Counted from the first letter of the stretch, positions 1 to 10,682 are shown. The stretch: 64,000 bases of DNA from Cruoricaptor ignavus (GCF_900141665.1 NZ_FQYI01000003.1:33501-97500), one strand, 5' to 3'. Notes: a model not told the origin generated them from the sequence alone. Translations and numbers: made by a program.

Positions 1-936
<936 letters not shown>

Positions 937-956
937 GAAATTTTTGTCTAATATTT

Positions 957-983
957 AAGCCACAGAGATTGCGGCTTTTTTTG
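957..983 (+). terminator. Probable terminator after guaB
   Basis: AAGCC at 957-961 pairs with GGCTT at 973-977, and seven T residues follow. The stem is short, so this is a moderate call. It lies between guaB and the convergent helicase gene. Confidence 0.5.
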
Positions 984-1089
984 CTTCTTACTTTCAATCT
1001 TTTGTACTTTATAATCCTTCTCACAAACCACAAAAGATGGACTGAATTATAAAGATTTATTTTTTAGAATTCATTATAGCACTTTGCAT

Positions 1090-4000
1090 TTACTCAACCG
1101 ATATTGTATAAAGAATTGGATTGTTGTCTTTCTTCCTTATTGGGAATTTATCAATAGCATAGATTTCGTCATAGCCGATATTTTCCACAGCGATCCAGCC
1201 GTGTTCGATGCCGGCATCAGGCCGTATGATTATTTTTTGGCTTCCGTTAATAAATTCGAAATAACGGTAGTGAGGTATGTTTCCTTCAATTAATCCAAAA
1301 TTTGGAAGATCAAATTCATTTTCTGCGATTGATTCTAAAAATTTATCCCTTTCCTCTGAGTTTTCAAATTCGTGAAAAAATTTGGAAGGTTTTTTCTGAT
1401 TTGCGAAATCCTTGATGTTTACTTTTACGCTCTCCAAATTGAATCCTGTTTTATCTTTTAGTTTTTCAAGGAACTGTAGCATTAGCAGCACAGCGAAGGG
1501 AGATTTTACATACCTGTCGTAATAGGCTGCCTGGTAAGTGTTTCCCGCCATTAAATCTTGTAAGTTGATTCCTTTTTTTGCTAATTCTTCTAAAACTATT
1601 TCTGCAATCTCATCTGAGTTGATTTCCTGGTGGGTTTTTATATAAATTTCTGCTACAGAACTTCCGGTATTGAAAGTAGGCTCTGGCACTTCGGAAAATT
1701 CCGGCAGTGATGCTTTGTGCAAAATGTATGAAGCTCCTGAAATAATTGCTCCCCAATTCTCATCCGGTTTATTGGAAAATTCCTCAGCGTAATAACCAAT
1801 TAACTCGCCATTCTTTAGCTTCATTATAGCTACGCGATGCAAAGGCAGGTTTTCTCCGGAAACCTTCAGTATGTTGCCATATCTTTCTGAAGTGAAAAAT
1901 GTAATTTTATCGTGCTGATTTCTATAAATAGGTTCATCGGTTATAACGAAATTTATTTTGGTATTTTCACTCAGGTGCTTTATGATTTTGGAGGATTCCA
2001 AATCCCAGTGCTCGAAATTGCTGTCTGTATAGAGCCATATTTCTTCAATATCATTACGGTAGATGTATTTGTTAATATCATCCCGCACATTTCCAATAAG
2101 TTTTTTAATGCCAAGCATTTTTTCGGCAAGTTCTTTAGGCACACTTTGGTCTAGCGCTCGCTTAAGCCAATCGATAGCAAGGTGCCTGTCCAGCCAATTA
2201 AGGTGATGATTTGAATTTCTATCGATTAGGCATTTGGTACAGGCAGTCTGGCAATCGCAGTTTTCAAGTTTGTTTAGTGATTTTTCCAGAATTTTTTCAA
2301 GATATAGTGAGAATTGTGGCGCATATCCTGCACCGCCGGTTGCTGTATCAAAAATGAACAGAGATGAATAGGAGCCATACTGTTTGAGGTTGAAACTGAG
2401 CTCCTGCTCGTCTATAGCCAAGTATTCAGCAAGCATTTTTGTGAACATAACGCCTAAGGAATACAGCAGCTTTTCATCGTTGGAAAAATTATTCCCTTCA
2501 TTTTTCACTCTGATTTCCACAAAATCTGTTTGGAATCTTCCGCCAAGAATTACATTATGTTTTATACTGTTGCCATCTCCGCTGCATATCGTGCCATCCT
2601 GATCTTTACCACCTCTCAGCCTTCGGTGGCTTTCCAGTTTTTGCGGGTCAAGTGATGCTCTCCCACAAACCAGGCATACTGAAAAACCATCGCCCTTACC
2701 TTTATTGTAGTATAGTATTTCTGCATTCCTATCGCTTTCTCTGATATCGATTAGTGAAGATTCATCGTTTGCCCAAGGCTTAATGTTTAGCAGTAGCGGC
2801 TCTACCGTGCTTAGACTGGTAGTTTCTTTTATTTTTCGTGATTTTTCGCTGTATAAATCTACGGCAAAACCGGCGGGCTCTATCAGTTCTGTAAAAGTTC
2901 CGGCTCCTCTAGTTGCCATAGATATGCCTACAAAGTCTGTGTGTTGGCAATTGGCGCAAGGTTGTTGTATGTTGTTTTCCTGGTCGCCCTCTACAACTCT
3001 TTGGTAGCCGCATTTTCTGCATTGTTGTACCACGGCGTGCCTATCCTGTCCGCCATAGATGTTTTGGGAAATAATTCCTCCCGAAATATATTTCCAGTTG
3101 TTTATTACAATTTCATTGCCTGGTGCATAGGCGGCCAAGGCTCTTGTAATGTGGTAGGACGGATTTTCTTTGTTCTGATTTTTCTTTAAATCATTTATCG
3201 TGGTGGTTTCAATTTCTACTAAGCCCGTAGGAATTCCTGCGCTTGGCGCGAAACCTTCTTCTACCAGGTTAGTAAGGGCATTCCTACTTAAGTACCGCCC
3301 CAACTGAAAATTTACCGCTTTGTAAGCTGGAGAATTTTCTCCATACTCTCTCCTAAGATTTTGCAGTGTATTTTCGAAATTCGTTTTTCTGGTTTCAGCC
3401 TTGTTTTTTAGTTTCTCAAAATTTTGTTTTACATTATGAATGTATGTTGAATTTTTCAGGCCTGCCATAGGTGTGCCTTTTGTAAGCTTTTCTATTTCAT
3501 TAGAAAACTCGGTATCTTTCAAATTGATTAACCAATCAGAGAATCTGTTTGCCAGCGGCTCTGCACCTTCAATGCCAAAGAAGAAAGTGTCAATGCTGTC
3601 TTTCACATTTACGCCACCAATCTCTTTTGATTGGATGAATTTTCCAAACAGCAGTGCGTTGATGTGCCGCGAAACAACTTCCGGGCTTCTGAACTGTAGC
3701 ATAGGTGGTGCAATCTCGTGTTCCAACGCCCACTTAGGATTGTTGAAAACATTATACCCAATAGGATTAGGAGTGCAAATGGTAACGGCAAGAGACTTCT
3801 GCTCCTGGCGCCTTCCCGCTCTACCGCTTCGCTGAAGATAGTTTGCAGGGCCTGGCGGCACATTGTTCATTAGCACCGTGGAAATCCCACCAATATCTAC
3901 ACCCATTTCCATCGTGGTGGAGCAGTTCAGGATGTTCAGCTTACCTTCGTTAAACTGCTCTTCAAGTTTCTTTAATGTTTTGTCGCTTTGTTGAGCAGAA

Positions 4001-6921
4001 TGCTCTCCTGCCAAGAACAATGGCTTTATATCCAAAACTCTTTCCTGAAGGTCGCTCCAAACGCCTTGCTCTCTGAGTGTTTTTGAATTTTCAGAAATCC
4101 ATATCCTCGTTTGATGGTGATTTTGTTCATTTTCACCATTCAAATTGAACGGATAGGGCAGTTTAGGAATATCAACTTCTTTAGTTATCCTGAAATTTTC
4201 TACATTCTCTGGCGTGAGCCCTCCAGTAATCCACGGTGAGTAACTGCGGAAATGCCTGTCTATCAGCCGCCGTTTTACCGGGCATAAATATGCTTTTGAA
4301 TTTATGCTGAATTCGCTCTTTTCCTCCAGATTTAATTGAAACTTATTTTTACCGGTATTTGTTAATAAATTCGCTTGTAATGTTTTGCGAATTTCAATAA
4401 TAAGTACATTGATTTGGTCAACTTTTTCTGGAGACAGATCTTCGTAATCGTGCCAACCGAGCCCAGCACAAATAAGCATTACAAGTCTGTTTTGCCGCTT
4501 GCTGTTCTCCTGCGCTTTTGGCCAGTCTTCCTCTTTTACTGTTTGATATTTCCGATAGAACCCGCTCGTTAATTGTGAAGCTGTCTCAGGGATGCTATAA
4601 TAAAATTTAGCTCTGATGAAGTAGTCTACGGTAATTTTCAATAAATCTTTCCATTCATCTATAGTTATTCCCAGTTCATTCGCGATTGCAGGGCGATTGG
4701 CAATGGCGTCAATTTTAGGGTAAGATAATGATACAAGTCCCAGATTCTCCAGAGAGTTTTCTCGTGGAAGCCTTCTGCCGAATTGGTCGTAAAGCAATGC
4801 GGTAAGGAAATCTTTCCAATTATCTCCGTATGTAAATCTGCTATCACTCAGGTTGTTTAAGAAAATGGTTTTCAGTTCGCTGCTTCTATCCAAATTAATT
4901 CTATATATTAAATCCTTCCAATTAATTTTGGGCAGTGCATTGTTAACTTTAGCTTTTTCTTTATCTATTTCCTTTTTCAGGTGATCTCTGATTATTTGCT
5001 TCTCTGCGTTATCAAACTGTTTCTGAAGGTAATGCAGAATAGAGTTTGGATCAGCATTTGGGTTTTCCCCGTTCTTAAGCAGAAAGTGGTAAACCATCGA
5101 TTTAATCCAGTTTTTTTCCGTGTCTTGATTTTGGAGCGCAGAAATTTTCGCGGTCCCCTGCCTGCTGTCAGTAAAGGAAATATATTTTCTACCTTCCCAA
5201 AGTGCTTTGTCATCATTTGTCGTTCCTTCCGTTTCCCCCAGGATAATATCGGAAAGAAGCCGATTAGTGAAGGCGGTAGACATCCTGAAGTGATAAGCAT
5301 TAGCGGCGCTTTCTCCGCAGAATGGGCATCTGTCAGGGACTTGGTGAGAGATTAAAAAACTTTTGCCATCATAATCTAAACGACCATCGGTTTCAATTGC
5401 ACAGGGACTATACGATTCATGGGCATACTTTTTATTTGGCAAATTAGGTAAAATGATGATTTTATTTCCTTTTTGCTCAGATATATTGTCTATTTCTTCA
5501 TCGTCTTCTTCCTCGTGAATGTTGAATGCCGTTCCATCTTCAATGGTAATCTGCCTGATTTTGTCTCGTTTGTCTTGTTCAAAAATCTCTCCTTCCATCA
5601 TATAATTTCCGCAGGATTTGCAGGAGATCAGTTCCAGCAAAGGCCAGCCGCATTCACAATTTTTGGCGGCAATGGTGTGCAGTGTTCCGGGTATATGCTT
5701 CGGCTTAAACTCTTTATGCTTTTCGCATTTTGGATTTGTGCAGCAGAATAGCCCACCCAAGCTTCTCAGAAAGAAATGTGCACGAAGCGGCACCGCATCG
5801 GTTTCCGATATAATGTCGGCAGATTTTAGAAGGTTATCCCTTAAATTAGCTGGTGAATAAGTCTCCAGATTTTGAAGAGGCATAAAGTTATTCTTAACTA
5901 TATCGCTTCGCAGTTGCTCTATTTTTTTAATATCAAATCGGCTGTCGGCCAGTTTGTTTTCGTCGAAAGTTTTATTTAAAACCCTTTTGCCTTCTATCAC
6001 GGCGATATTTTCTTCAGGAATGCCGCACAGGTTTGCCATAAATTTTTTCAGCGCATCATCGTTTCCGCTGCCTACGGTTGCCGAAGTAAGTGCAAAGCGA
6101 ATATCTTTTATATCTGTTTTAAATGCATCCACAAGCCTACGGATAAGTAGTGCCATCTCTGCGGCTGAAGAACCCGTGAGGGTGTGCGCTTCATCCAGCA
6201 ATATCCACCGCAATTTTCCCGCAGATTTCTCCAATATAGGGGTATCCTGCCTGCGAAGAAGAATGTACTCCAGCATTGATGGATTTGTGAAAAGGATGTT
6301 TGGCGGCGTGTCCCTAATTTTCTTCCGGGAAATCAGCTGCGGGTAGGCTTGCGAATCTTGATTATTCTTGCTGTTCTCCTCAGTTTTACTGTTGTACATG
6401 GCGTATGTTATGCCGCCAAGTTTTTGGCACCAGGCATCCATTCTCTTTTGCTGGCTGGCGATCAAGGCGTTTAGCGGATAGAGGAATATCGCATTAATGC
6501 TGTTGGAATTTTTACAGTTGGCATATAAATCTTGGAGAACAGGCAACATAAAACATTCTGTTTTCCCAGAGCCTGTTCCTGTAGTTACTACTATGGATTT
6601 TTTTTCATTAAGCAGTTTTTGCCAGCTTTGAACCTGGTGCTTGTAAGGCTTTCTGTCTTTTGGAAAGCGGTACTCACCCTTTACCTTATCAATGGCGGAA
6701 ATAAAATTTTTCTCAAAAATCTCAGGTGCATATTCTTCCATAAGCTTTTCAGCACTTTCCCAGGGAAAAGTGTTTTGCAGCACTGGCTCTGCAAGCAGAG
6801 GCTGATCTTTGAAAAGATATTCCAGGTAGCGCTGCATTTCTGCATCACCCATTGCCCAAAGTGCGTTGATGGAATCTTTCAGCCTGCCATCAACTTTATT
6901 GTAGAAATTATCGAAATTCAT
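1090..6921 (-). CDS. Large DEAD/DEAH-box helicase with DUF1998 region, putative defence protein
   Basis: A 1943-residue superfamily 2 helicase. The Walker A motif TGTGSGKT is at about residues 114-121, DEAH at 243-246 and SAT at 280-282. The second RecA domain has TMEMGVDIGG followed by QRSGRAGRRQ near residues 1006-1045. Putative zinc-binding cysteine pairs occur near 395-445, 535, 1300 and 1415. A cysteine cluster typical of DUF1998 (CDCQTACTKCLIDR) is near 1555. DUF1998 helicases include MrfA, a DNA repair helicase, and DISARM relatives. About 380 residues after that cluster match nothing I recognise. The start lies 2 nt after the stop of the upstream gene, so the two are almost surely co-translated. 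The DNA is visibly AT-richer than the flanking core genes, which suggests transfer. A role in phage defence is inferred from the pairing, not shown. Confidence 0.88.
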   Translation of the reverse strand: MNFDNFYNKVDGRLKDSINALWAMGDAEMQRYLEYLFKDQPLLAEPVLQNTFPWESAEKLMEEYAPEIFEKNFISAIDKVKGEYRFPKDRKPYKHQVQSWQKLLNEKKSIVVTTGTGSGKTECFMLPVLQDLYANCKNSNSINAIFLYPLNALIASQQKRMDAWCQKLGGITYAMYNSKTEENSKNNQDSQAYPQLISRKKIRDTPPNILFTNPSMLEYILLRRQDTPILEKSAGKLRWILLDEAHTLTGSSAAEMALLIRRLVDAFKTDIKDIRFALTSATVGSGNDDALKKFMANLCGIPEENIAVIEGKRVLNKTFDENKLADSRFDIKKIEQLRSDIVKNNFMPLQNLETYSPANLRDNLLKSADIISETDAVPLRAHFFLRSLGGLFCCTNPKCEKHKEFKPKHIPGTLHTIAAKNCECGWPLLELISCKSCGNYMMEGEIFEQDKRDKIRQITIEDGTAFNIHEEEDDEEIDNISEQKGNKIIILPNLPNKKYAHESYSPCAIETDGRLDYDGKSFLISHQVPDRCPFCGESAANAYHFRMSTAFTNRLLSDIILGETEGTTNDDKALWEGRKYISFTDSRQGTAKISALQNQDTEKNWIKSMVYHFLLKNGENPNADPNSILHYLQKQFDNAEKQIIRDHLKKEIDKEKAKVNNALPKINWKDLIYRINLDRSSELKTIFLNNLSDSRFTYGDNWKDFLTALLYDQFGRRLPRENSLENLGLVSLSYPKIDAIANRPAIANELGITIDEWKDLLKITVDYFIRAKFYYSIPETASQLTSGFYRKYQTVKEEDWPKAQENSKRQNRLVMLICAGLGWHDYEDLSPEKVDQINVLIIEIRKTLQANLLTNTGKNKFQLNLEEKSEFSINSKAYLCPVKRRLIDRHFRSYSPWITGGLTPENVENFRITKEVDIPKLPYPFNLNGENEQNHHQTRIWISENSKTLREQGVWSDLQERVLDIKPLFLAGEHSAQQSDKTLKKLEEQFNEGKLNILNCSTTMEMGVDIGGISTVLMNNVPPGPANYLQRSGRAGRRQEQKSLAVTICTPNPIGYNVFNNPKWALEHEIAPPMLQFRSPEVVSRHINALLFGKFIQSKEIGGVNVKDSIDTFFFGIEGAEPLANRFSDWLINLKDTEFSNEIEKLTKGTPMAGLKNSTYIHNVKQNFEKLKNKAETRKTNFENTLQNLRREYGENSPAYKAVNFQLGRYLSRNALTNLVEEGFAPSAGIPTGLVEIETTTINDLKKNQNKENPSYHITRALAAYAPGNEIVINNWKYISGGIISQNIYGGQDRHAVVQQCRKCGYQRVVEGDQENNIQQPCANCQHTDFVGISMATRGAGTFTELIEPAGFAVDLYSEKSRKIKETTSLSTVEPLLLNIKPWANDESSLIDIRESDRNAEILYYNKGKGDGFSVCLVCGRASLDPQKLESHRRLRGGKDQDGTICSGDGNSIKHNVILGGRFQTDFVEIRVKNEGNNFSNDEKLLYSLGVMFTKMLAEYLAIDEQELSFNLKQYGSYSSLFIFDTATGGAGYAPQFSLYLEKILEKSLNKLENCDCQTACTKCLIDRNSNHHLNWLDRHLAIDWLKRALDQSVPKELAEKMLGIKKLIGNVRDDINKYIYRNDIEEIWLYTDSNFEHWDLESSKIIKHLSENTKINFVITDEPIYRNQHDKITFFTSERYGNILKVSGENLPLHRVAIMKLKNGELIGYYAEEFSNKPDENWGAIISGASYILHKASLPEFSEVPEPTFNTGSSVAEIYIKTHQEINSDEIAEIVLEELAKKGINLQDLMAGNTYQAAYYDRYVKSPFAVLLMLQFLEKLKDKTGFNLESVKVNIKDFANQKKPSKFFHEFENSEERDKFLESIAENEFDLPNFGLIEGNIPHYRYFEFINGSQKIIIRPDAGIEHGWIAVENIGYDEIYAIDKFPIRKKDNNPILYTISVE

Positions 6922-6923
6922 TT

Positions 6924-9900
6924 TTATTGCAGTTTGTTGATGGAATACAAAAGTATTTGATTGTACCAGTTTTTATCCATTTCTCTTGCATAGAGGTAGT
7001 TTCGGCGGATTTTAAAACCATCTATAGAATTCTCCCAAATTTTTCGGTTTTTATCCTTGATGGAAAGGGCTGCAGCTATAGGAGCTTCTAGTAAAAGTCG
7101 GATTTTTTCGTGATCATCAGCTTTATGAATTAAAGTATCAACTTCCTCAAGATACCAATATGTTTTTGGGATTTCATTCAAAACTTGGTTGCCAAGTCTT
7201 TGCCTTAGCCCTTGAAGGTTTGCCGGAGTTGGCATTAAATGCTGCATATTTGACTGCGTAAAAATATCATAGCACATATTATTGATTTCTACCTTGGTGC
7301 TTTCTTTCAGGAAGGGTAATACTGCGGAGATTTCCACGGAAGCCCATCCTGCCGCTGAAATCCATTCTTTTTCCGGAACCCAGTGGAACAGGAACCCGGT
7401 ATCTTCTTCCAGTTTCCTCAGCTGATTATGAAATTCCTCAGCGTTTTGGTACGCTCTCAGTTTCTCATTCAAAAAGAAGAACGCTCTTGCGGCTACTTTT
7501 GGATTTATGGCCACAGTCCGTAAAATATCGAAGGCGGCAAACGGTAATTTATAATAATCGCAGGTTGTAAAATAAATGTTGAACTTATACCAGGCCTCGG
7601 AATCTATTTCGCTTTTCGAAAGCTCGTCAGCATAGCTACTAATTCTTTCAAGCCTATCATGCTCATCTGTTGGCACATTGTCCGGGTCGGTTGTTACAAA
7701 AATTGGCAGCAGAGTGCTTTGAGCATTTTCATTGCTCTCCACTACTAAAAATTTATCAGAAGGCAAGTTATCAGGGAACCGGAAAATACCATCAGTTTTT
7801 TCAAGGGAGATAGTGTCTATCTGTGATGCGCTGCAATCTAAAGGAATGGCGATAAGATCCGCCTCGGATTCCCTTTCAAAACGCAGAAGAGTTTCGTCGT
7901 TCTCGCAGCTTTGTTCCAATCTGTTATTGTATCGGCCAATGTTAAAACTGGCTGTTCTTCTTAAGTTATTGCGGTGATTTTCGCGAATTTCAAATAGGAT
8001 TTTGCAATCATCATCCATCAAATCAGAAATTGAAAACAACCTGCGAAAATCATTGAGATAATCTATAATCGGAATATTGCCTTTGGCACATTCTCTAATT
8101 ATTTTAATTTCACCATTGCAGGTATTGCTCATTCTTACAGAAACTTTCCCATTCTTCCTGTTTACCAGCCTGCAGCCGTGAAGGTCAGAGATATTTAGTT
8201 CTGAACGTTGGTTTACAATATTGTTCTCATTATCAATCACTTGGATGCCTTCAAAAGGCGGTGCAATTTCTATAAAAAGCGCCCTGTTGTCTTCCCTTGA
8301 TTTTAACGCGAAGCGTAGGGTTCTCGGGCTTTTTAGCCTGTTCGTCAAACTGATCTTAAATTCGCCATTGTTGATTTCTTCTATATCCCAGAGTTCATTT
8401 GGCTTTGGCTCAATAGAAAAATCAGCGCTGGCATGAAAGCTTATAGTGGCAGAATCCGTAGTGGCATCCTGATTTTGAATTTCAAGATTTCCAATGTTAA
8501 ATACCACAGCTTCCTCCATCATATTGCCGAAATGAATTCTTAAATATAGTAAGCCGTAGGGTAGGAATTCTTTTCGTTTGCGAGTTATCCAGTTAATTTT
8601 GTCCTTCGAATATTCGATCTTGCTTGCCTCAAAAGTTTTCTCATCATCGTCATCATCCACTTCATTTTCATCCCCACCTTTTTTAAACACATAAATATGG
8701 GATATCGTATTCTTTACAACATGAAGGTTGGATTTTATGATTTCCTGAGGTAGAATATCGGTAATAATTTGGAAATCAAAGGTTTGTGCGTTTGTTTTGA
8801 ATTCCTTGGTTTCTCCCGTTTCGTTGTATATCAGTGTTTCTGAGTCTTCTACTTCAATGGCTTGCAATTTCTGCCCATTGATGATTATTTCAGTTTGCTC
8901 CTTTTCGGAAGAAAAACCTTCTGGAAAAGTGAGCAGGGCTTCTTCCCAAGCTGTTTTGGTAGATTTTTCTAGAATGTATTCATCCTCAGATCTTTTACCC
9001 CAGTAGTTGGGCTGCGATGTCGATGGTAAGTGCGTTATTAAATTATCAACTCTGTACGAATTTCCTTTGCTGTCCATAAGGAAAACTTCCGGTAAAATGT
9101 CTTCATTATTCCATCTTACCATCGTAGAATTACTCCAGGTTAGGCTGTATTTGCCACCGATATTTTTATAAAAACTACAGAGGAGGTAATCTCCCACAAA
9201 AAGATTATAATGATTTGCAAGGTGGTCATCCATGTTTTTAAGCTCCCGAGAGAGATTTTTAAAGGATTTAGCATCCATAGATCCTGGTTCATTCGTAGCC
9301 AGCAAAACGATATAAGTATCTTCTTGTTTTTTGAGAATCCAGTCCGCCTTCAGTGATGTTTTTCTGGTGCGTTTCTCATTTTGGTTTTGAATATTGTTTC
9401 GTAAAAGTGTCCTTAGATTTTCTTCCAGATTATCGTAGCGTTCATCTGAATTTATACTTTTAATCAAATCCAGACTGCTGCGGTATACATACTCGTTACG
9501 CATACTTTTGGGCAAAAGCTTTACAAGGAAATAATCGGATTCAATGTCAGCCTCCGAGTCGGGATTCTTTCTCTGCAATTTTAAAAGAAAACGGGTATAC
9601 GAATCGTAATTATTACCACTTTTGATGTGATTTAGTGGTAGGCCTCCCTGAGAAAGCAGCGTGCGGAAGTAAAGTTTGTTCTGCCTTCTGATCCAAGCAA
9701 TACCGATTTTTTCAGCACCTTTCCGCGCATGTTTATAGAAATCTTCTGCGCCATAATCGGTGTTCAGTTCGAGCGATTCGTAGATTTTTTCTTTCGATGG
9801 AGTGCCGCCGCTGTATAAATAGCGCCACCAAAAAGCATAATATAAACTGGCATCTCTCGGATCAAGCCTTGCAAGGTAAGGCGTTTTTTTAATGTGAATA

Positions 9901-10022
9901 GAAAGAGTTGTGAATTCCTTTTCCGAAATGATAATCTGCTGGATAGACTTAACACTGTTAGCACTAATTCCTCGCTTGTCGAGTAAATCATTAAAGAAAG
10001 ACATGGTCTTATAATTTGACAT
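6924..10022 (-). CDS. STY4851/ECs_5259 (YjiT-like) family protein, partner of the helicase
   Basis: A 1032-residue cytoplasmic protein with no signal peptide or membrane segment. The N-terminal 160 residues carry ALYYAFWWR-like and LLSQGGLPL segments (residues about 58-70 and 123-131) that I recognise from the enterobacterial STY4851/ECs_5259 family. Those proteins are commonly annotated next to a large helicase; I recall this from annotation and have not searched. The middle has an acidic run (DDDDDE near residue 460). No catalytic motif is evident. An alternative ATG lies six codons downstream at 10004, because an 18-bp tandem duplication repeats the start region. The gene directly precedes the helicase and shares its AT-rich composition. 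Its biochemical role is unknown to me. Confidence 0.72.
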   Translation of the reverse strand: MSNYKTMSFFNDLLDKRGISANSVKSIQQIIISEKEFTTLSIHIKKTPYLARLDPRDASLYYAFWWRYLYSGGTPSKEKIYESLELNTDYGAEDFYKHARKGAEKIGIAWIRRQNKLYFRTLLSQGGLPLNHIKSGNNYDSYTRFLLKLQRKNPDSEADIESDYFLVKLLPKSMRNEYVYRSSLDLIKSINSDERYDNLEENLRTLLRNNIQNQNEKRTRKTSLKADWILKKQEDTYIVLLATNEPGSMDAKSFKNLSRELKNMDDHLANHYNLFVGDYLLCSFYKNIGGKYSLTWSNSTMVRWNNEDILPEVFLMDSKGNSYRVDNLITHLPSTSQPNYWGKRSEDEYILEKSTKTAWEEALLTFPEGFSSEKEQTEIIINGQKLQAIEVEDSETLIYNETGETKEFKTNAQTFDFQIITDILPQEIIKSNLHVVKNTISHIYVFKKGGDENEVDDDDDEKTFEASKIEYSKDKINWITRKRKEFLPYGLLYLRIHFGNMMEEAVVFNIGNLEIQNQDATTDSATISFHASADFSIEPKPNELWDIEEINNGEFKISLTNRLKSPRTLRFALKSREDNRALFIEIAPPFEGIQVIDNENNIVNQRSELNISDLHGCRLVNRKNGKVSVRMSNTCNGEIKIIRECAKGNIPIIDYLNDFRRLFSISDLMDDDCKILFEIRENHRNNLRRTASFNIGRYNNRLEQSCENDETLLRFERESEADLIAIPLDCSASQIDTISLEKTDGIFRFPDNLPSDKFLVVESNENAQSTLLPIFVTTDPDNVPTDEHDRLERISSYADELSKSEIDSEAWYKFNIYFTTCDYYKLPFAAFDILRTVAINPKVAARAFFFLNEKLRAYQNAEEFHNQLRKLEEDTGFLFHWVPEKEWISAAGWASVEISAVLPFLKESTKVEINNMCYDIFTQSNMQHLMPTPANLQGLRQRLGNQVLNEIPKTYWYLEEVDTLIHKADDHEKIRLLLEAPIAAALSIKDKNRKIWENSIDGFKIRRNYLYAREMDKNWYNQILLYSINKLQ

Positions 10023-10035
10023 GGTCTTATAATTT
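10000..10035 (-). repeat. Perfect 18-bp tandem duplication across the start codon
   Basis: Plus-strand bases 10000-10017 and 10018-10035 are identical (GACATGGTCTTATAATTT). Each copy carries one ATG on the minus strand. The two start codons are in frame and 18 nt apart, so initiation at either gives a protein differing by six residues. Confidence 0.95.
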
Positions 10036-10066
10036 ATTGTGAATTTACGAATATTTTATTTTTTTT

Positions 10067-10074
10067 CAAAAATA
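10067..10074 (-). promoter_or_regulatory. Candidate -7 box for the YjiT-like/helicase operon
   Basis: On the minus strand this reads TATTTTTG, a match to TAnnTTTG, about 44 nt before the ATG at 10022. No TTG lies at the usual -33 distance. Instead two TTTACAA copies, 10 nt apart, occupy 10076-10092. Confidence 0.45.
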
Positions 10075-10098
10075 ATTTGTAAAGACTTGTAAACTGAA

Positions 10099-10116
10099 TT
10101 TTGCAACATTGCAAAA
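10099..10116. promoter_or_regulatory. Perfect palindrome upstream of the YjiT-like gene, possible operator
   Basis: TTTTGCAACATTGCAAAA has two perfect 8-bp arms around 2 bp. It sits 1 nt past the ruvC stop codon and about 25 nt upstream of the candidate -7 box of the helicase module. No T tract suggests a terminator. A dimeric repressor site is an inference. Confidence 0.45.
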
Positions 10117-10117
10117 C

Positions 10118-10678
10118 CTACCTCACCCTCCCAGGATTCTCCTTTAAAAAGCTTTCCCAGCCGGTATATTTTTTATCGGAAACGGAATTTCCTGAATTGA
10201 AATGATGGCAAACCGCCACAGCCAATCCGTCCGAAGCATCCAGGTATTTCGTGGGGAATTCCTTCAGGTTCAGCAGGTTCTGCAGCATCCCAGCTACCTG
10301 TTCCTTGCTGGCGTTGCCATTCCCAGTTATGGCCATTTTCACTTTTTTCGGTGAATATTCTGTAATCGGGATGTCCCGGTGTAGCGATGCTGCCATTGCC
10401 ACGCCCTGTGCCCTGCCCAGCTTCAGCATACTCTGCACATTTTTCCCGAAAAACGGCGCCTCCAGGGCCACTTCGTCCGGATGAAATTCATCTATCAGGC
10501 TCAGCGTTTTCTCGAAAATATATTTCAGCTTGGTTTCGTGGTTCGGATATTTTTTCAGCAAAAGTTCGTGGATGGACACCAGCTGCATCTGCCCCTTCTG
10601 CACGGAAATAATGCCAAAGCCCATCACGGTAGTTCCCGGGTCGATGCCGAGAATAATCTTTTCTGGTTCGGTATGCAT
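10118..10678 (-). CDS. ruvC: Crossover junction endodeoxyribonuclease RuvC
   Basis: RuvC cuts four-way Holliday junctions symmetrically, acting with RuvAB in recombination. The 186-residue length is normal. The acidic catalytic residues are visible in ILGIDPGTT (Asp near 11), VALEAPFF (Glu near 72) and DASDGLAVAVCHH (two Asp near 147-150). ruvA lies far away in this window at 51729. A TATTTTTG box ends 4 nt before the ATG, so the mRNA may be leaderless. The helicase module lies just downstream on the same strand but has its own candidate promoter. Confidence 0.96.
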   Translation of the reverse strand: MHTEPEKIILGIDPGTTVMGFGIISVQKGQMQLVSIHELLLKKYPNHETKLKYIFEKTLSLIDEFHPDEVALEAPFFGKNVQSMLKLGRAQGVAMAASLHRDIPITEYSPKKVKMAITGNGNASKEQVAGMLQNLLNLKEFPTKYLDASDGLAVAVCHHFNSGNSVSDKKYTGWESFLKENPGRVR

Positions 10679-10682
10679 TTTG

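Noticed and set aside
10099-10116. Palindrome after ruvC read as a ruvC terminator
   Set aside because: The loop would be only 2 nt and no T tract follows on the minus strand; an operator fits better.
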